Assembly: GCA_003170135.1 (NCBI GenBank)
Contig: PMZR01000053.1
Coordinates: 62,001 to 126,000 of the forward strand
Length of the DNA: 64,000 bases
Reading direction: 5' to 3'
Source: Acidobacteriota bacterium
GTDB lineage: Bacteria; Acidobacteriota; Vicinamibacteria; Vicinamibacterales; Fen-181
The notes under the pieces were generated by a model. That model saw nothing but the letters and a program-made list of their open reading frames with translations. It was not told the DNA's origin and ran no database searches. Shown piece by piece: positions 1 through 8,036 of this stretch. A program made the translations under genes and the position numbers. Position 1 is the stretch's first letter; every line of letters starts with the position of its first letter.

Positions 1-1
1 C

Positions 2-259
2 TTCGAAGGCGAACTGAATCTCGCCGACTACCACGACGAGTATCGCGAGGGGCTGCGCAAGATCATCGACGCGAAGATCGCGGGCGAGGAGGTGGTGGCG
101 CCTGAAGAGAAGGCGGCGCCAAAGGTCGCGGATCTGATGGAGGCGCTCAAGCGGAGCCTGGACGCGGTCAGCGCGTCACGCAAGAAGCCCGCGAAGGTGG
201 CCACGATGCCGAAGCGCGCCGCCGCGGCGGAACGGCCGCGGGCGAAGAAGCGCGCGTAG
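2..259 (+). CDS. ku: Ku DNA-end-binding protein, C-terminal part (5' end outside window)
   Basis: The open frame enters at the left edge and gives 85 residues before a TAG stop. The readable part has the end of a bacterial Ku core (a DEYREGL segment, then KIIDAKIAGEE and a VADLMEALKRSL helix), followed by a Lys/Arg/Ala-rich tail. Ku homodimers bind double-strand break ends and recruit LigD for non-homologous end joining; the basic tail is typical of bacterial Ku and may aid DNA binding. The core beta-barrel is outside the window, so identification rests on the C-terminal helix and tail only. No ligD is visible here. Confidence 0.8.
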   Translation, partial: FEGELNLADYHDEYREGLRKIIDAKIAGEEVVAPEEKAAPKVADLMEALKRSLDAVSASRKKPAKVATMPKRAAAAERPRAKKRA

Positions 260-277
260 TGGGGGACCGGCCTGCAG

Positions 278-319
278 GAATGTGGAAGATGGAATGTGGA
301 GTGTGGAATGTGCGGCGTG
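278..319. repeat. Heptanucleotide array, GAATGTG family
   Basis: Six consecutive 7-bp units with consensus GAATGTG (GAATGTG, GAAGATG, GAATGTG, GAGTGTG, GAATGTG, CGGCGTG). It fills the spacer between the convergent ends of the Ku gene and the small membrane-protein gene. No facing inverted half is evident here. Confidence 0.75.
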
Positions 320-323
320 ACGT

Positions 324-521
324 TCAGTGGAGCAGTCGCGCGATCCATTCGATGAGGCCCGGCCCGGTGGCCATCGGGTCGTGCAGCCAGGCGGGCGGCG
401 TCAGCCAGATGAAGGCCAGGATCACGATCACCCACAGATCGTACTGCCACGTGGCGCGTTCGTAGGTCCAGAAGAACGTCCGCCACAAGACCAGCGTCGG
501 CAGCGTGAAGAGCCGTTTCAT
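324..521 (-). CDS. Small membrane protein of unknown function
   Basis: A 65-residue protein beginning MKRLFTLPTL. A hydrophobic stretch around residues 28-45 (DLWVIVILAFIWLTPPAW) predicts one membrane helix. Its ATG overlaps the stop of the upstream phosphatidyltransferase gene by four bases (ATGA), so the two are probably translationally coupled and the product may assist the enzyme or sit in the same membrane complex. I do not recognise a family. A longer reading from 752 exists but would run inside the phosphatidyltransferase gene, so the coupled start is preferred. Confidence 0.6.
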   Translation of the reverse strand: MKRLFTLPTLVLWRTFFWTYERATWQYDLWVIVILAFIWLTPPAWLHDPMATGPGLIEWIARLLH

Positions 522-1174
522 GGCCGGCCGCCACGCGGCGTGCCCAGGCGCATTTCGGCGAGGCGGTGCTCGAGTTCGTCTTCCACTTTGATCCCGCCGC
601 TCAGTTCCCGCCACGTCAAGTACATGCGATCGGCGACCGTGAAGATCGACAAGACCATCACCACCCACATGACCGCGGCCATGCGGTTGGTGAAGGCGCC
701 GATGATGAACAGCACGATCCGCTCGGGCCGTTCCATGAACCCGACCTTGCATTTGGCGATGAGCGACTCGGCGCGCGCGCGGGTGTAGCTCGTCATGATC
801 GAGAACATCATGGCGAGCGCCGTGACGATGACGTAATCCGTGCGGCCTTTCTCGGCGTACAGGTAGATGAGGCCGACGAACAGGCTGATGTCCGAGAACC
901 GATCCATCACCGAGTCGAAGAATCCGCCGAACGCCGATTCCGCGTGAAGTTCCCGCGCCACCTTGCCGTCGATGAAGTCGAAGATGTTGGCGACGATGAT
1001 GATGACGCCGCCCAGGCGGAACTCGTCCAGGGCCAGGGCCCAGGCGGCGGCCGCATTGATGGCCACGCCGGTGGCCGTCAGGATGTTCGGGTGGATGCGC
1101 AGCGCCACGCAGACGCGAATAATCGCGCTCAGCGGGAACATGCAGATCTTGCCGATGGTGCCGGTAAAGGTCAT
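518..1174 (-). CDS. CDP-alcohol phosphatidyltransferase family protein
   Basis: A 218-residue integral membrane enzyme that moves a phosphatidyl group from a CDP-linked lipid to an alcohol in phospholipid head-group synthesis. The family signature DG-x2-AR-x8-G-x3-D-x3-D is complete: D69 G70, A73 R74, G83, D87 and D91, with D66 just before. Several hydrophobic segments follow. The spacing fits the branch holding PgsA and inositol- or glycerol-phosphate synthases, but the acceptor alcohol cannot be read from sequence. It is divergent from uvrC and coupled by a 4-bp overlap to a small downstream membrane-protein gene. The cytosolic tail after residue 190 is charged. Confidence 0.85.
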   Translation of the reverse strand: MTFTGTIGKICMFPLSAIIRVCVALRIHPNILTATGVAINAAAAWALALDEFRLGGVIIIVANIFDFIDGKVARELHAESAFGGFFDSVMDRFSDISLFVGLIYLYAEKGRTDYVIVTALAMMFSIMTSYTRARAESLIAKCKVGFMERPERIVLFIIGAFTNRMAAVMWVVMVLSIFTVADRMYLTWRELSGGIKVEDELEHRLAEMRLGTPRGGRP

Positions 1175-1200
1175 GGCACGAACGAGTTCGGGGCGTCGGC

Positions 1201-1206
1201 TATAAT
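1201..1206 (+). promoter_or_regulatory. Candidate -10 box for uvrC
   Basis: A perfect TATAAT lies 41 bp before the uvrC ATG in the divergent spacer with the phosphatidyltransferase gene. No good -35 hexamer is seen at 16-18 bp spacing, so this is a tentative sigma-70 site. Confidence 0.4.
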
Positions 1207-1247
1207 TGCAGATTGGTGCGCTGCTAGAAACGCGGCCATCTTAGTCC

Positions 1248-3155
1248 ATGCCGATTCACGATCTCAAGGCCCAGATCGCCAGGCTACCTGAACAGCCGGG
1301 AGTGTATCTCTTTTTGAACCGGGCCGGGGAGGCGATCTACGTCGGCAAGGCCCGGGCGCTACGTGACCGCGTCAGAAGCTACCTGGGCGCGCGGGGCGCC
1401 AGCCCGAAGACCGACGCGCTCATCGACGAGGTCGATCGCCTCGAGTTCACGGTCACCGACTCGGTGGTCGAAGCCCTTGCGCTCGAGAACAACCTCATCA
1501 AGCAGCGGATGCCCAAGTTCAACATCCTGCTGCGGGACGACAAGAGCTATCCGTATCTGAAACTCACCACGACCGAATCGTCTCCCCGGGTGCTGCTGGT
1601 CCGGCGCGTCGAGCGCGACGGCGACGTCTACGCCGGTCCGTTCATGCCCGCCAGCCTCGCCCGGAAGACGATGAGCCTCACACACAAACTATTCGGGCTC
1701 CGCTCGTGCAACGAGGAGATCAATGGCCGTCGCGGCCGTCCTTGTCTCGAGTACGACATCAAGCGGTGCGTGGCGCCGTGCGTGGCCTCGTTGTGCTCAC
1801 CGGAGCAGTACGCGCGGGCGGTCGAGCACACGAGGCTGTTCCTCGAGGGGCGCAACGACGAACTGATCGAGCATCTCGGCCAGCAGATGCAGGAGGCGGC
1901 CGGGGCCGAGCGGTTCGAAGAAGCCGCGCAGCTGCGCGACGCGATGCGCACGGTTCAGACGGTGCACGACCGCCATCAGAAAATGGCCACCACCGAGCTC
2001 GGCGACCGCGACGCGTTCGGCGTCAAGCTCGGACCGGAGGGCGCCGTCATCTTCGTGTTCCAGATGCGCCGTGGGCGGGTCATCGAACGCGTCGAGCTCG
2101 TGACCGAGGGTGACCCGGGGGCCGGCGAGCGGGACGTCGTGCAGGCCGCCGTCCAGCAGTTCTACGCGGAACGCGAGGTGCCGCCGGAGGTCCACCTGCC
2201 GGCCGAAATAGACGAAGCGGATGCCATCGAAGCCTGGCTGTCCGCCCGCGCCGGCCGGCGCGTGCGCCTGCTCACGCCCAGGCGCGGCGAGAAACGCGGC
2301 CTGCTCGACCTGGCCCATCGCAACGCGGCCATGGGTTACCAGGCGCGGTTCACCGGGACGCCGACCGGCAGCTTCGAGGCGCTGACGACGCTTCAGGCCG
2401 CCCTCGCCCTGCCCGGGCTTCCGCGCCGCATCGAGTGTTTCGACGTCTCGACCATCCAGGGCAGCGAGACGGTCGCGTCAATGGTGGTGTGCGAGCAGGG
2501 GCGCATGCGGCCGGGGGAGTACAGAAAGTTCAGAATCCGCGGGGTAAAGGCGGTCGCGGATTCTGCGCTGGCGCAGGGATCAGGGATCGGGGATCGGGGG
2601 GAACAACACGACGTAGGGGCGCAACATGTTGCGCCCCTACCCGCCACACACTTCGGTTCCGACGACTGTGCCGCGATGCACGAGGTGGTCCTGCGCCGCT
2701 ACCGGAGGCTCCTCGAGCAGGGCGGCGAGTTTCCCGACCTCATCCTCATCGATGGTGGCCGAGGCCAGGTCAGCGCGGCCTACACCGCGCTCGAGGAACT
2801 CGGCCTGGCGAACCTGGTGGCCGTCGGCCTCGCCAAGAAAGAGGAGCTGTTGTTCCTGCGCGATCGACCGGACCCGGTCGCGCTCGCGGTGAGCAGTCCT
2901 TCGCTCCTGCTCGTGCAGCGGATCCGCGACGAGGCGCATCGCTTCGCGGTGACGTTTCACCGGCGCGCGCGGCGGATGCGCGACCTGCGCTCGGATCTGG
3001 ACGACGTGCCCGGCATCGGCCCGCGCCGGCGTCGCGCGCTGCTCGCCGCCTTCGGCAGCGTGGCCGGCGTGCGCCGCGCAAGCCGGGAGGACCTGACGGC
3101 GCTGGTCGGCCGACGCGTGGCCGACGCGGTGCTGCAGCATTTTTCGCATCGGTAA
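1248..3155 (+). CDS. uvrC: UvrABC excinuclease subunit C
   Basis: A 635-residue nuclease subunit of nucleotide excision repair that makes both incisions around a lesion once UvrB is loaded. The GIY-YIG domain is at the N terminus (PGVYLF, IYVGKA), a UVR UvrB-binding motif lies near residues 200-235, the RNase-H-like 5' nuclease starts near residue 395 (IECFDVSTIQG), and helix-hairpin-helix motifs end the protein (DDVPGIGPRRRRALL). Length is normal apart from an extra stretch of about 35 residues (roughly residues 430-468) between the FRIRGV strand and the SDDCAAM helix. That stretch is encoded by an inverted repeat, heptad repeats and a 28-bp palindrome, yet the frame stays open. It falls at a normally short loop, so activity may be retained. 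Confidence 0.95.
   Translation: MPIHDLKAQIARLPEQPGVYLFLNRAGEAIYVGKARALRDRVRSYLGARGASPKTDALIDEVDRLEFTVTDSVVEALALENNLIKQRMPKFNILLRDDKSYPYLKLTTTESSPRVLLVRRVERDGDVYAGPFMPASLARKTMSLTHKLFGLRSCNEEINGRRGRPCLEYDIKRCVAPCVASLCSPEQYARAVEHTRLFLEGRNDELIEHLGQQMQEAAGAERFEEAAQLRDAMRTVQTVHDRHQKMATTELGDRDAFGVKLGPEGAVIFVFQMRRGRVIERVELVTEGDPGAGERDVVQAAVQQFYAEREVPPEVHLPAEIDEADAIEAWLSARAGRRVRLLTPRRGEKRGLLDLAHRNAAMGYQARFTGTPTGSFEALTTLQAALALPGLPRRIECFDVSTIQGSETVASMVVCEQGRMRPGEYRKFRIRGVKAVADSALAQGSGIGDRGEQHDVGAQHVAPLPATHFGSDDCAAMHEVVLRRYRRLLEQGGEFPDLILIDGGRGQVSAAYTALEELGLANLVAVGLAKKEELLFLRDRPDPVALAVSSPSLLLVQRIRDEAHRFAVTFHRRARRMRDLRSDLDDVPGIGPRRRRALLAAFGSVAGVRRASREDLTALVGRRVADAVLQHFSHR
2531..2640. repeat. Composite palindromic insert inside uvrC
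   Basis: Three structures lie side by side within the coding sequence. First, an 11-bp perfect inverted repeat (CAGAATCCGCG at 2531-2541 and its complement at 2555-2565). Second, three 7-bp units of the GGGATCG family at 2576-2596. Third, a perfect 28-bp palindrome at 2613-2640 whose left half is GTAGGGGCGCAACA. The same palindrome stands after scpB. Together they match the extra residues absent from typical UvrC. Confidence 0.8.
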
Positions 3156-3156
3156 C

Positions 3157-3198
3157 GTTAACAGTTAACAGTTAACCGTTAACCGTTAACCGTAGAGC
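3157..3198. repeat. Heptanucleotide array, GTTAACC family
   Basis: Five consecutive units (GTTAACA twice, GTTAACC three times) and one decayed unit begin one base after the uvrC stop codon. Each unit contains the palindrome GTTAAC, so either strand can pair with itself. Confidence 0.85.
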
Positions 3199-3233
3199 GT
3201 CGGCTGGCTGCCGACCGTGAACGGCCGACGCTT

Positions 3234-3262
3234 TTGACATCTTCGGCCCCCTTTGTTAGCCT
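3234..3262 (+). promoter_or_regulatory. Candidate sigma-70 promoter for the site-2 protease-trpS pair
   Basis: A perfect -35 TTGACA (3234-3239) is followed after 17 bp by TAGCCT (3257-3262), a weak -10. The expected transcript start lies only a few bases before the TTG start at 3272, so the message would be leaderless or nearly so. Confidence 0.45.
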
Positions 3263-3271
3263 GAGTGCCCC

Positions 3272-3925
3272 TTGCTTGAACACCTCAACTTCGCGCAGAT
3301 CTTCATCGGGTTCCTGGTCCTGCTGTTCTCGCTGACGGTCCACGAGTCGGCCCACGCGTGGATGGCCTGGCGCCTCGGCGACCCGACCGCTCGCCTGCTG
3401 GGACGCGTGTCGCTCAATCCGGCCGTCCATGTCGATCCGGTCGGCACGATCCTGTTCCCCCTGCTCGCGATGGTCACGCGGCTGCCGATCATCGGCTGGG
3501 CGAAGCCGGTTCCCGTGGACATCTCGAAGCTGAAGAACCACCGGCGCGACTTCATGCTCGTCGCCGCCGCGGGCCCCGCCGCGAACGTCGTGCTCGCCAT
3601 CGTCGGCGCGATCGGCATGCGCCTGACGGCGTGGACGCCGGACGATATCGCCAACGTCCACGTGTCGGCGCCGCTCGCGTTGCTGTCGGTCACGGTGCTC
3701 GAACTGAACCTGCTGCTCGCGATCTTCAACATGATCCCGGTGCCGCCGCTCGACGGCGGGAACGTGCTCGCCGGCGTGTTGCCGGATCGCGCCGCGGACG
3801 TGTTCGACGCCATCCGCCCGTACGGGTTCATCATCCTCTACGCGTTGATCTTCACCGGCGTGCTCGTGCGCATCGTGCGCATGTCCGATTACCTCGCCTA
3901 TCAATTACTGTCGTGGCCACTGTGA
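3272..3925 (+). CDS. Site-2 protease family (M50) membrane metalloprotease
   Basis: A 217-residue polytopic protein. The zinc-binding HExxH is H24 E25 S26 A27 H28 in the first membrane segment, and the second family motif NMIPVPPLDGG lies near residue 160. The compact form without a PDZ domain resembles YwhC/SpoIVFB-like proteases, which cut membrane-embedded substrates; the substrate here is unknown. The start is a TTG just after the candidate promoter; no ATG or GTG gives a better N terminus because the HExxH helix begins almost at once. The stop overlaps the trpS start by four bases (GTGA). Confidence 0.88.
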   Translation: MLEHLNFAQIFIGFLVLLFSLTVHESAHAWMAWRLGDPTARLLGRVSLNPAVHVDPVGTILFPLLAMVTRLPIIGWAKPVPVDISKLKNHRRDFMLVAAAGPAANVVLAIVGAIGMRLTAWTPDDIANVHVSAPLALLSVTVLELNLLLAIFNMIPVPPLDGGNVLAGVLPDRAADVFDAIRPYGFIILYALIFTGVLVRIVRMSDYLAYQLLSWPL

Positions 3926-4953
3926 AACCGCGCGTCGTCTCCGGAATGCGGCCGACGGGCAAGCTCCATCTCGGGCACCTGGTCGGCGCGCTGAAGAACT
4001 GGACCGGGCTCCAGCAGAAGTACGATTGCTTCTACTTCGTTGCCGACTGGCACGCGCTCACGAGCGAGTACGCCGACACGACCGAGTTGGTCGCCAGCGC
4101 GTACGACAACGTCGCCGACTGGATCGCGGCCGGCCTCGACCCCGAGCGCAGCACCTTCTTCATCCAGTCGCTCGTACCCGAGCACGCCGAGCTCTACCTG
4201 CTGCTGTCGATGGTCGTCCCGATCCCCTGGCTCGAGCGCGTGCCGACCTACAAGGAGCAGCGCGAACAGCTCTTGGAGAAGGACCTGTCGACCATCGGCT
4301 TCCTCGGCTACCCGCTGCTGCAGACGGCCGACGTCGCGATGTACGATGCGCAGTTCGTGCCCGTGGGCGACGACCAGGTGCCGCACCTGGAACTGTCGCG
4401 CGAGGTGGTGCGCCGCTTCAACAACTTCTACGGTGCAAAGGCGGGCGTCAAGGACGGCGAGACGATCGTCAAGGGCGTGCTGGTCGAGCCGGAGCCGCTG
4501 CTGACCACGTTCCCCCGCCTGCCGGGGCTCGACAACCGGAAGATGAGCAAGAGCTACGGCAACGCCATCGATCTCTCGGACGATGCCGAGGCGGTGCGAA
4601 AGAAGGTGATGCGGATGTACACGGATCCCAAACGGATCCGCGCCGACATCCCCGGCACCGTCGAAGGCAATCCCGTCTTCCTCTACCACGACGCGTTCAA
4701 CGCGGACACGGCGGAGGTCGAGGATCTGAAGACGCGATACCGCGCGGGCAAGGTGGGCGACGTCGAGGTGAAGACGAAGCTGGCGGCGGCGCTGAACGGC
4801 GCGCTCGACCCGATGCGGGAGCGGCGGCAGCAGGCGCTCGCGCGACCGGGCTGGATCCGCGACATCCTGTTCGAGGGCTCGAAGCGCGCCCGCCAGGTCG
4901 GGGTCGGGACCATGGAGCGCGTGCGGGACGCGATGCGGGTGAGCTATCGGTGA
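3922..4953 (+). CDS. trpS: Tryptophanyl-tRNA synthetase
   Basis: A 343-residue class I synthetase that charges tRNA-Trp. The HIGH-type motif is HLGH at residues 16-19 and the KMSKS loop is exact at residues 207-211. A GxDQ-type segment (VGDDQVPHLEL) places the tryptophan-binding region. I chose the GTG at 3922 because it overlaps the preceding stop as GTGA, the usual coupled arrangement; a GTG at 3913 would add three residues. A heptad repeat hairpin follows the stop. Confidence 0.95.
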   Translation: MKPRVVSGMRPTGKLHLGHLVGALKNWTGLQQKYDCFYFVADWHALTSEYADTTELVASAYDNVADWIAAGLDPERSTFFIQSLVPEHAELYLLLSMVVPIPWLERVPTYKEQREQLLEKDLSTIGFLGYPLLQTADVAMYDAQFVPVGDDQVPHLELSREVVRRFNNFYGAKAGVKDGETIVKGVLVEPEPLLTTFPRLPGLDNRKMSKSYGNAIDLSDDAEAVRKKVMRMYTDPKRIRADIPGTVEGNPVFLYHDAFNADTAEVEDLKTRYRAGKVGDVEVKTKLAAALNGALDPMRERRQQALARPGWIRDILFEGSKRARQVGVGTMERVRDAMRVSYR

Positions 4954-4962
4954 AACGCAGTC

Positions 4963-5038
4963 AATGGTCGACGGTCGATCGTCAATCGTTGCGAGGGCGT
5001 GCTCAACGATGAACTGTCGACGGTCGACCATCGACAGA
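4963..5038. repeat. Bipartite heptad array, GGTCGAC family
   Basis: Two facing halves built of units such as ATGGTCG/ACGGTCG form an imperfect inverted repeat. The left arm (about 4967-4992) ends in CAATCGTTG and the right arm (about 5003-5037) begins CAACGATG. The array fills the trpS-scpA spacer and could form a hairpin in the transcript. Confidence 0.75.
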
Positions 5039-5051
5039 TCGAAGGAACGCA

Positions 5052-5849
5052 TTGGAACCGCTGGAATCCCTGGACAGCTCGCTCGAGGCGTACCCCGTCA
5101 GGCTCGACAACTTCGAGGGGCCGCTCGATCTGCTCATTCACCTCATCAAGAAGAACGAGGTGAACATCTACGACATCCCGATCGCGGTCATCGCCCGGCA
5201 GTACCTCGACTACATCGACCTGATGCGCGAGATGAACCTGGACCTCGCCGGCGATTACCTCGTCATGGCGGCGACGCTCATCCACATCAAGTCGCGCATG
5301 CTGCTGCCGCGGCCCGATCCCGGCCAGGAGGACCCCGAGGAAGATCCGCGCGAGCTGCTGGTCAGGCGCCTGATCGAGCACCAGAAGTACAAGGCCGCGG
5401 CCGAACTGCTGCACGAGCGGGAGACGCTGCGCGAGGCGCAGTGGATGCGGCCCGACGAACGCGTGGCGGCGATCGCCGGCGACGAATACGAGCCGGAGCT
5501 CGAAGTGGATCTGTTCACGCTGCTCTCCGCGTTCCGCGACGTGCTCGAGCGCGCGAAGCTGCGGCCCCGCCTGGCGCTGCCGCCCGAGCAGCTGTCGATC
5601 GAGGCGCGCATCGAGCAGTTGCTCTCCCGGCTGTCGGAGACCGAGGCGTGCGGCTTCGAGGATCTGTTCAGCGACCTGAACACGAAGGGCGGCATGATTG
5701 TCACCTTCCTTGCCCTGCTCGAGATGATCAGGCTCAAGCTGATCCGCGTGTTCCAGGCCGGTCCGGTCGGCATCATTCGCATCTACAAGTGCGCGCGGCC
5801 ATCCGACGCGCCGCACCCGATCGGGGATCCGCAGGTGGTGCGGAACTGA
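5052..5849 (+). CDS. scpA: Segregation and condensation protein A (kleisin)
   Basis: A 265-residue kleisin that bridges the SMC ATPase heads and ScpB in the bacterial condensin complex. The N-terminal SMC-neck-binding domain is clear (VRLDNFEGPLDLLIHLIKK, then YLVMAATLIHIKSRMLLP), followed by an acidic linker (PGQEDPEEDPRELL) and a C-terminal winged helix around residues 200-255. The start is TTG at 5052, preceded by GAAGGA at 5041-5046. It is followed 115 bp later by scpB, as usual for this pair. No smc gene is in the window. Confidence 0.95.
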   Translation: MEPLESLDSSLEAYPVRLDNFEGPLDLLIHLIKKNEVNIYDIPIAVIARQYLDYIDLMREMNLDLAGDYLVMAATLIHIKSRMLLPRPDPGQEDPEEDPRELLVRRLIEHQKYKAAAELLHERETLREAQWMRPDERVAAIAGDEYEPELEVDLFTLLSAFRDVLERAKLRPRLALPPEQLSIEARIEQLLSRLSETEACGFEDLFSDLNTKGGMIVTFLALLEMIRLKLIRVFQAGPVGIIRIYKCARPSDAPHPIGDPQVVRN

Positions 5850-5865
5850 CCGGCGGGCACAAGTC

Positions 5866-5914
5866 GTGCGCGGTGCGAAGTGCGCCGTGCGCGGTGCGAA
5901 GTGCCACGTGCGGG
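5866..5914. repeat. Heptanucleotide array, GTGCGAA family
   Basis: Seven consecutive units (GTGCGCG, GTGCGAA, GTGCGCC, GTGCGCG, GTGCGAA, GTGCCAC, GTGCGGG) in the scpA-scpB spacer, all on the plus strand. The same word family recurs after the second VWA gene and, inverted, before coaX. Confidence 0.8.
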
Positions 5915-5964
5915 GTGGTGCGCGGCAGGCAGGTGGCGGTCCATCGACGTCTGGGGGAAAACAC

Positions 5965-6927
5965 TTGAGCGACAAAGTCGCAAAGACAGCACCGGGCGAG
6001 AGCGAGATGACCGGGCCTGACGACACCGACGCGCGCGAAGCGATGCCCGACCAGCCGGCGAACGCCGGTGTTGGCGCCAGCGTCGATGATGCCGGAGCGT
6101 CGGCCCCGTCGGTCCGCGCGGAAGAAACCGCGCAAATTGGAGCGGCGAGCGCCGAGATCGAGGCGACGAGCGACCGGGCTGAGGTCGGCTCCGGGACCGA
6201 CCTCGATTCTGCGTCCGAAGGCGAGGCGGTCGCCGAGGACGTTGTCGCCAGTTCGCCGGCCGAGGCAGCGGCGGCGCGGGTCGCCGACCCGCAGCTGAAA
6301 GCGATCATCGAGGCGCTGGTCTTTGCCTCGCCCGAGCCGCTGACGCCGAAGATGCTGTTCAGGCTGCTCGAGAGCGAGCCGAAAGAGGACGTCGAGCTGG
6401 CGGTCGAATCGCTCAGGCACGACTACGAGGGCCGTGGCGGCCTGCAGCTCATCGAGATCGCGGGCGGCTACCAGATTGTCACGCGACCCGAGATGCACGA
6501 ATGGGTGCGCCGCCTGTTCCACGAGCGCAAGACGCAGAAGCTCTCCGTGCAGGCGCTCGAGACACTGGCCGTCATCGCCTACAAGCAGCCGGTCACCGGG
6601 CCGGAGGTCGCGGAAATTCGCGGCGTCAACACGGCCGGCGTGCTGAACACGCTGCTCGAGCGGCACCTCGTCAAGATTGCCGGCCGCAAGGCGGTCGTCG
6701 GACGTCCGTTCCTGTATTCCACCACGCGCGAGTTCCTCATTCGGTTCGGCCTGCGCGACCTGAACGACTTGCCGAAGGTCGAAGATCTCGCCGACGTCCT
6801 GGGCTTCGAGCCGCCCGCCGGGCTGGCCAACGGCCCGTCCGAGGCCCGGCTGCCGCTCGACGCGGAAGAGGAAAGCGGCGTTGGGCCCGAGGGCGAACCG
6901 GAGGACCAGGGCGAACAGATCCACTGA
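5965..6927 (+). CDS. scpB: Segregation and condensation protein B
   Basis: A 320-residue partner of ScpA in the SMC condensin complex. Two winged-helix domains occupy roughly residues 110-275 (LKAIIEALVFASPEPLTPKM; LSVQALETLAVIAYKQPVTG; the GRPFLYSTTREFL wing). The N-terminal hundred residues are acidic, Ala/Glu/Ser-rich and probably disordered, an extension absent from short ScpB proteins. I chose TTG at 5965 with GGGGGAAA just upstream; an earlier in-frame start would read through the heptad array. A 28-bp perfect palindrome begins one base after the TGA and may act as a transcript end or stabiliser. Confidence 0.92.
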   Translation: MSDKVAKTAPGESEMTGPDDTDAREAMPDQPANAGVGASVDDAGASAPSVRAEETAQIGAASAEIEATSDRAEVGSGTDLDSASEGEAVAEDVVASSPAEAAAARVADPQLKAIIEALVFASPEPLTPKMLFRLLESEPKEDVELAVESLRHDYEGRGGLQLIEIAGGYQIVTRPEMHEWVRRLFHERKTQKLSVQALETLAVIAYKQPVTGPEVAEIRGVNTAGVLNTLLERHLVKIAGRKAVVGRPFLYSTTREFLIRFGLRDLNDLPKVEDLADVLGFEPPAGLANGPSEARLPLDAEEESGVGPEGEPEDQGEQIH

Positions 6928-6928
6928 T

Positions 6929-6956
6929 GTAGGGGCGCAACATGTTGCGCCCCTAC
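6929..6956. repeat. 28-bp perfect palindrome, second copy
   Basis: Identical to the palindrome at 2613-2640 inside uvrC (left half GTAGGGGCGCAACA, right half its exact complement). It begins one base after the scpB stop. As RNA it would form a 14-bp stem with no spare loop; no T-run follows, so a classic intrinsic terminator is not shown. Confidence 0.85.
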
Positions 6957-7000
6957 GCCGTCGCGATGTTGGTTCGTGTTCCGTCCCCGACGGTGCCGTT

Positions 7001-8020
7001 ATGCCGATCCGCCTGCAGAAGATCCTCTCCGCCGCGGGCGTGGCCTCGCGCCGCGCCGCCGAAAAGCTCATCGTTGCCGGACGCGTGGCGGTCAACGGCG
7101 TGACGGTCCGCGAGCTCGGCAGCCGAGCCAGCCCGGACGCCGACGACATCCGTGTCGATGGCCGGCGGATCGGGCGTCCGCCGCGACGCTACCTCGCCTT
7201 GCACAAGCCCCGCGGCTACGTCACGACGCGCTCGGATCCCGAACATCGTCCGACCGTGCTCGACCTCGTCGGGGTGAAGGAGTACATCTATCCGATCGGG
7301 CGCCTCGACTACGATTCGGAAGGGTTGCTGCTCCTGACCAACGACGGCGAGTTCGCCGAACGCCTGATGCACCCGCGATACGGCGTCGAGCGGGAGTACG
7401 AGGCGCGCGTGCGCGGTGTGCCGGAGCCTGCCGTGCTGCGTCGCCTCGCCCACGGCGTGCGAATCGAAGGGCGGCGGACGGCGCCCGCCGACGTCCGCGT
7501 GGTCGAGACCGGACGCGGCGCGCGCGGCGATCAGGCGGTCATTTCCGTCGTGGTGCACGAGGGCCGCACACGCCAGGTCCGCAAGATGTGCGAGGAGATC
7601 GGTCACCCGATCGTCCGGCTGCGCCGCGTGCGCATCGGTCCGATCCCGCTTGGCAGCCTCAAACCGGGCGAGTTCCGCGAACTCACGCGAGACGAGGTGC
7701 GACAGCTGGAAAGAGCGGCCACCGTGCCGGCCCCAGCCGGCGGTCTCGAGACTGGCGGTCCGACAGGGCCGGGCACCGGCGGCGCCGCAGCGAGGAGCAC
7801 CGGCGTTCGCACGCCGAAAGCCGGCGACGGCCCGAGAAGGCCGGCGGGCACCGGCGGCCGTGGCACGAACGCGACCCGCGGCCCCCGCACGAGCGCGGCC
7901 GGCAGCCCCCGCACGAGCGCAGCCGGCGGACCCCGCGCGAATGCGGCCGGCAGTTTCCGCTCGAACGCGACCGGCGGTCCCGGAGCGAAGGGCAGCGGCG
8001 GGTCCACGGTGAAACGATGA
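7001..8020 (+). CDS. rluB: RluB/RsuA-family pseudouridine synthase with repetitive tail
   Basis: A 339-residue enzyme that isomerises a uridine of rRNA to pseudouridine. An S4 RNA-binding domain covers residues 1-60 (RLQKILSAAGVASRRAAEKL). The catalytic motif GRLDYDSEG carries D103, and a conserved GRTRQVRKMCE segment follows near residue 188. After about residue 240 the protein is a disordered basic tail with an eight-residue repeat of the type GPRTSAAG, encoded by 24-bp direct repeats at about 7867-7995. Such tails are common in this family and probably bind RNA. The choice of RluB over RsuA rests on overall shape only. Cmk follows 16 bp later. Confidence 0.88.
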   Translation: MPIRLQKILSAAGVASRRAAEKLIVAGRVAVNGVTVRELGSRASPDADDIRVDGRRIGRPPRRYLALHKPRGYVTTRSDPEHRPTVLDLVGVKEYIYPIGRLDYDSEGLLLLTNDGEFAERLMHPRYGVEREYEARVRGVPEPAVLRRLAHGVRIEGRRTAPADVRVVETGRGARGDQAVISVVVHEGRTRQVRKMCEEIGHPIVRLRRVRIGPIPLGSLKPGEFRELTRDEVRQLERAATVPAPAGGLETGGPTGPGTGGAAARSTGVRTPKAGDGPRRPAGTGGRGTNATRGPRTSAAGSPRTSAAGGPRANAAGSFRSNATGGPGAKGSGGSTVKR

Positions 8021-8036
8021 GCACTGCGGAGAGCGG

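Noticed and set aside
3358-4953. A fused protein of site-2 protease frame and TrpRS
   Set aside because: The long open frame before 3922 is an off-frame reading of the protease gene; the GTGA overlap marks the true start.
5783-7149. Long minus-strand open frames opposite scpB and many other genes
   Set aside because: High GC produces long antisense frames; they are Arg/Ala/Gly-rich with no recognisable motif, while the plus strand has clear families.
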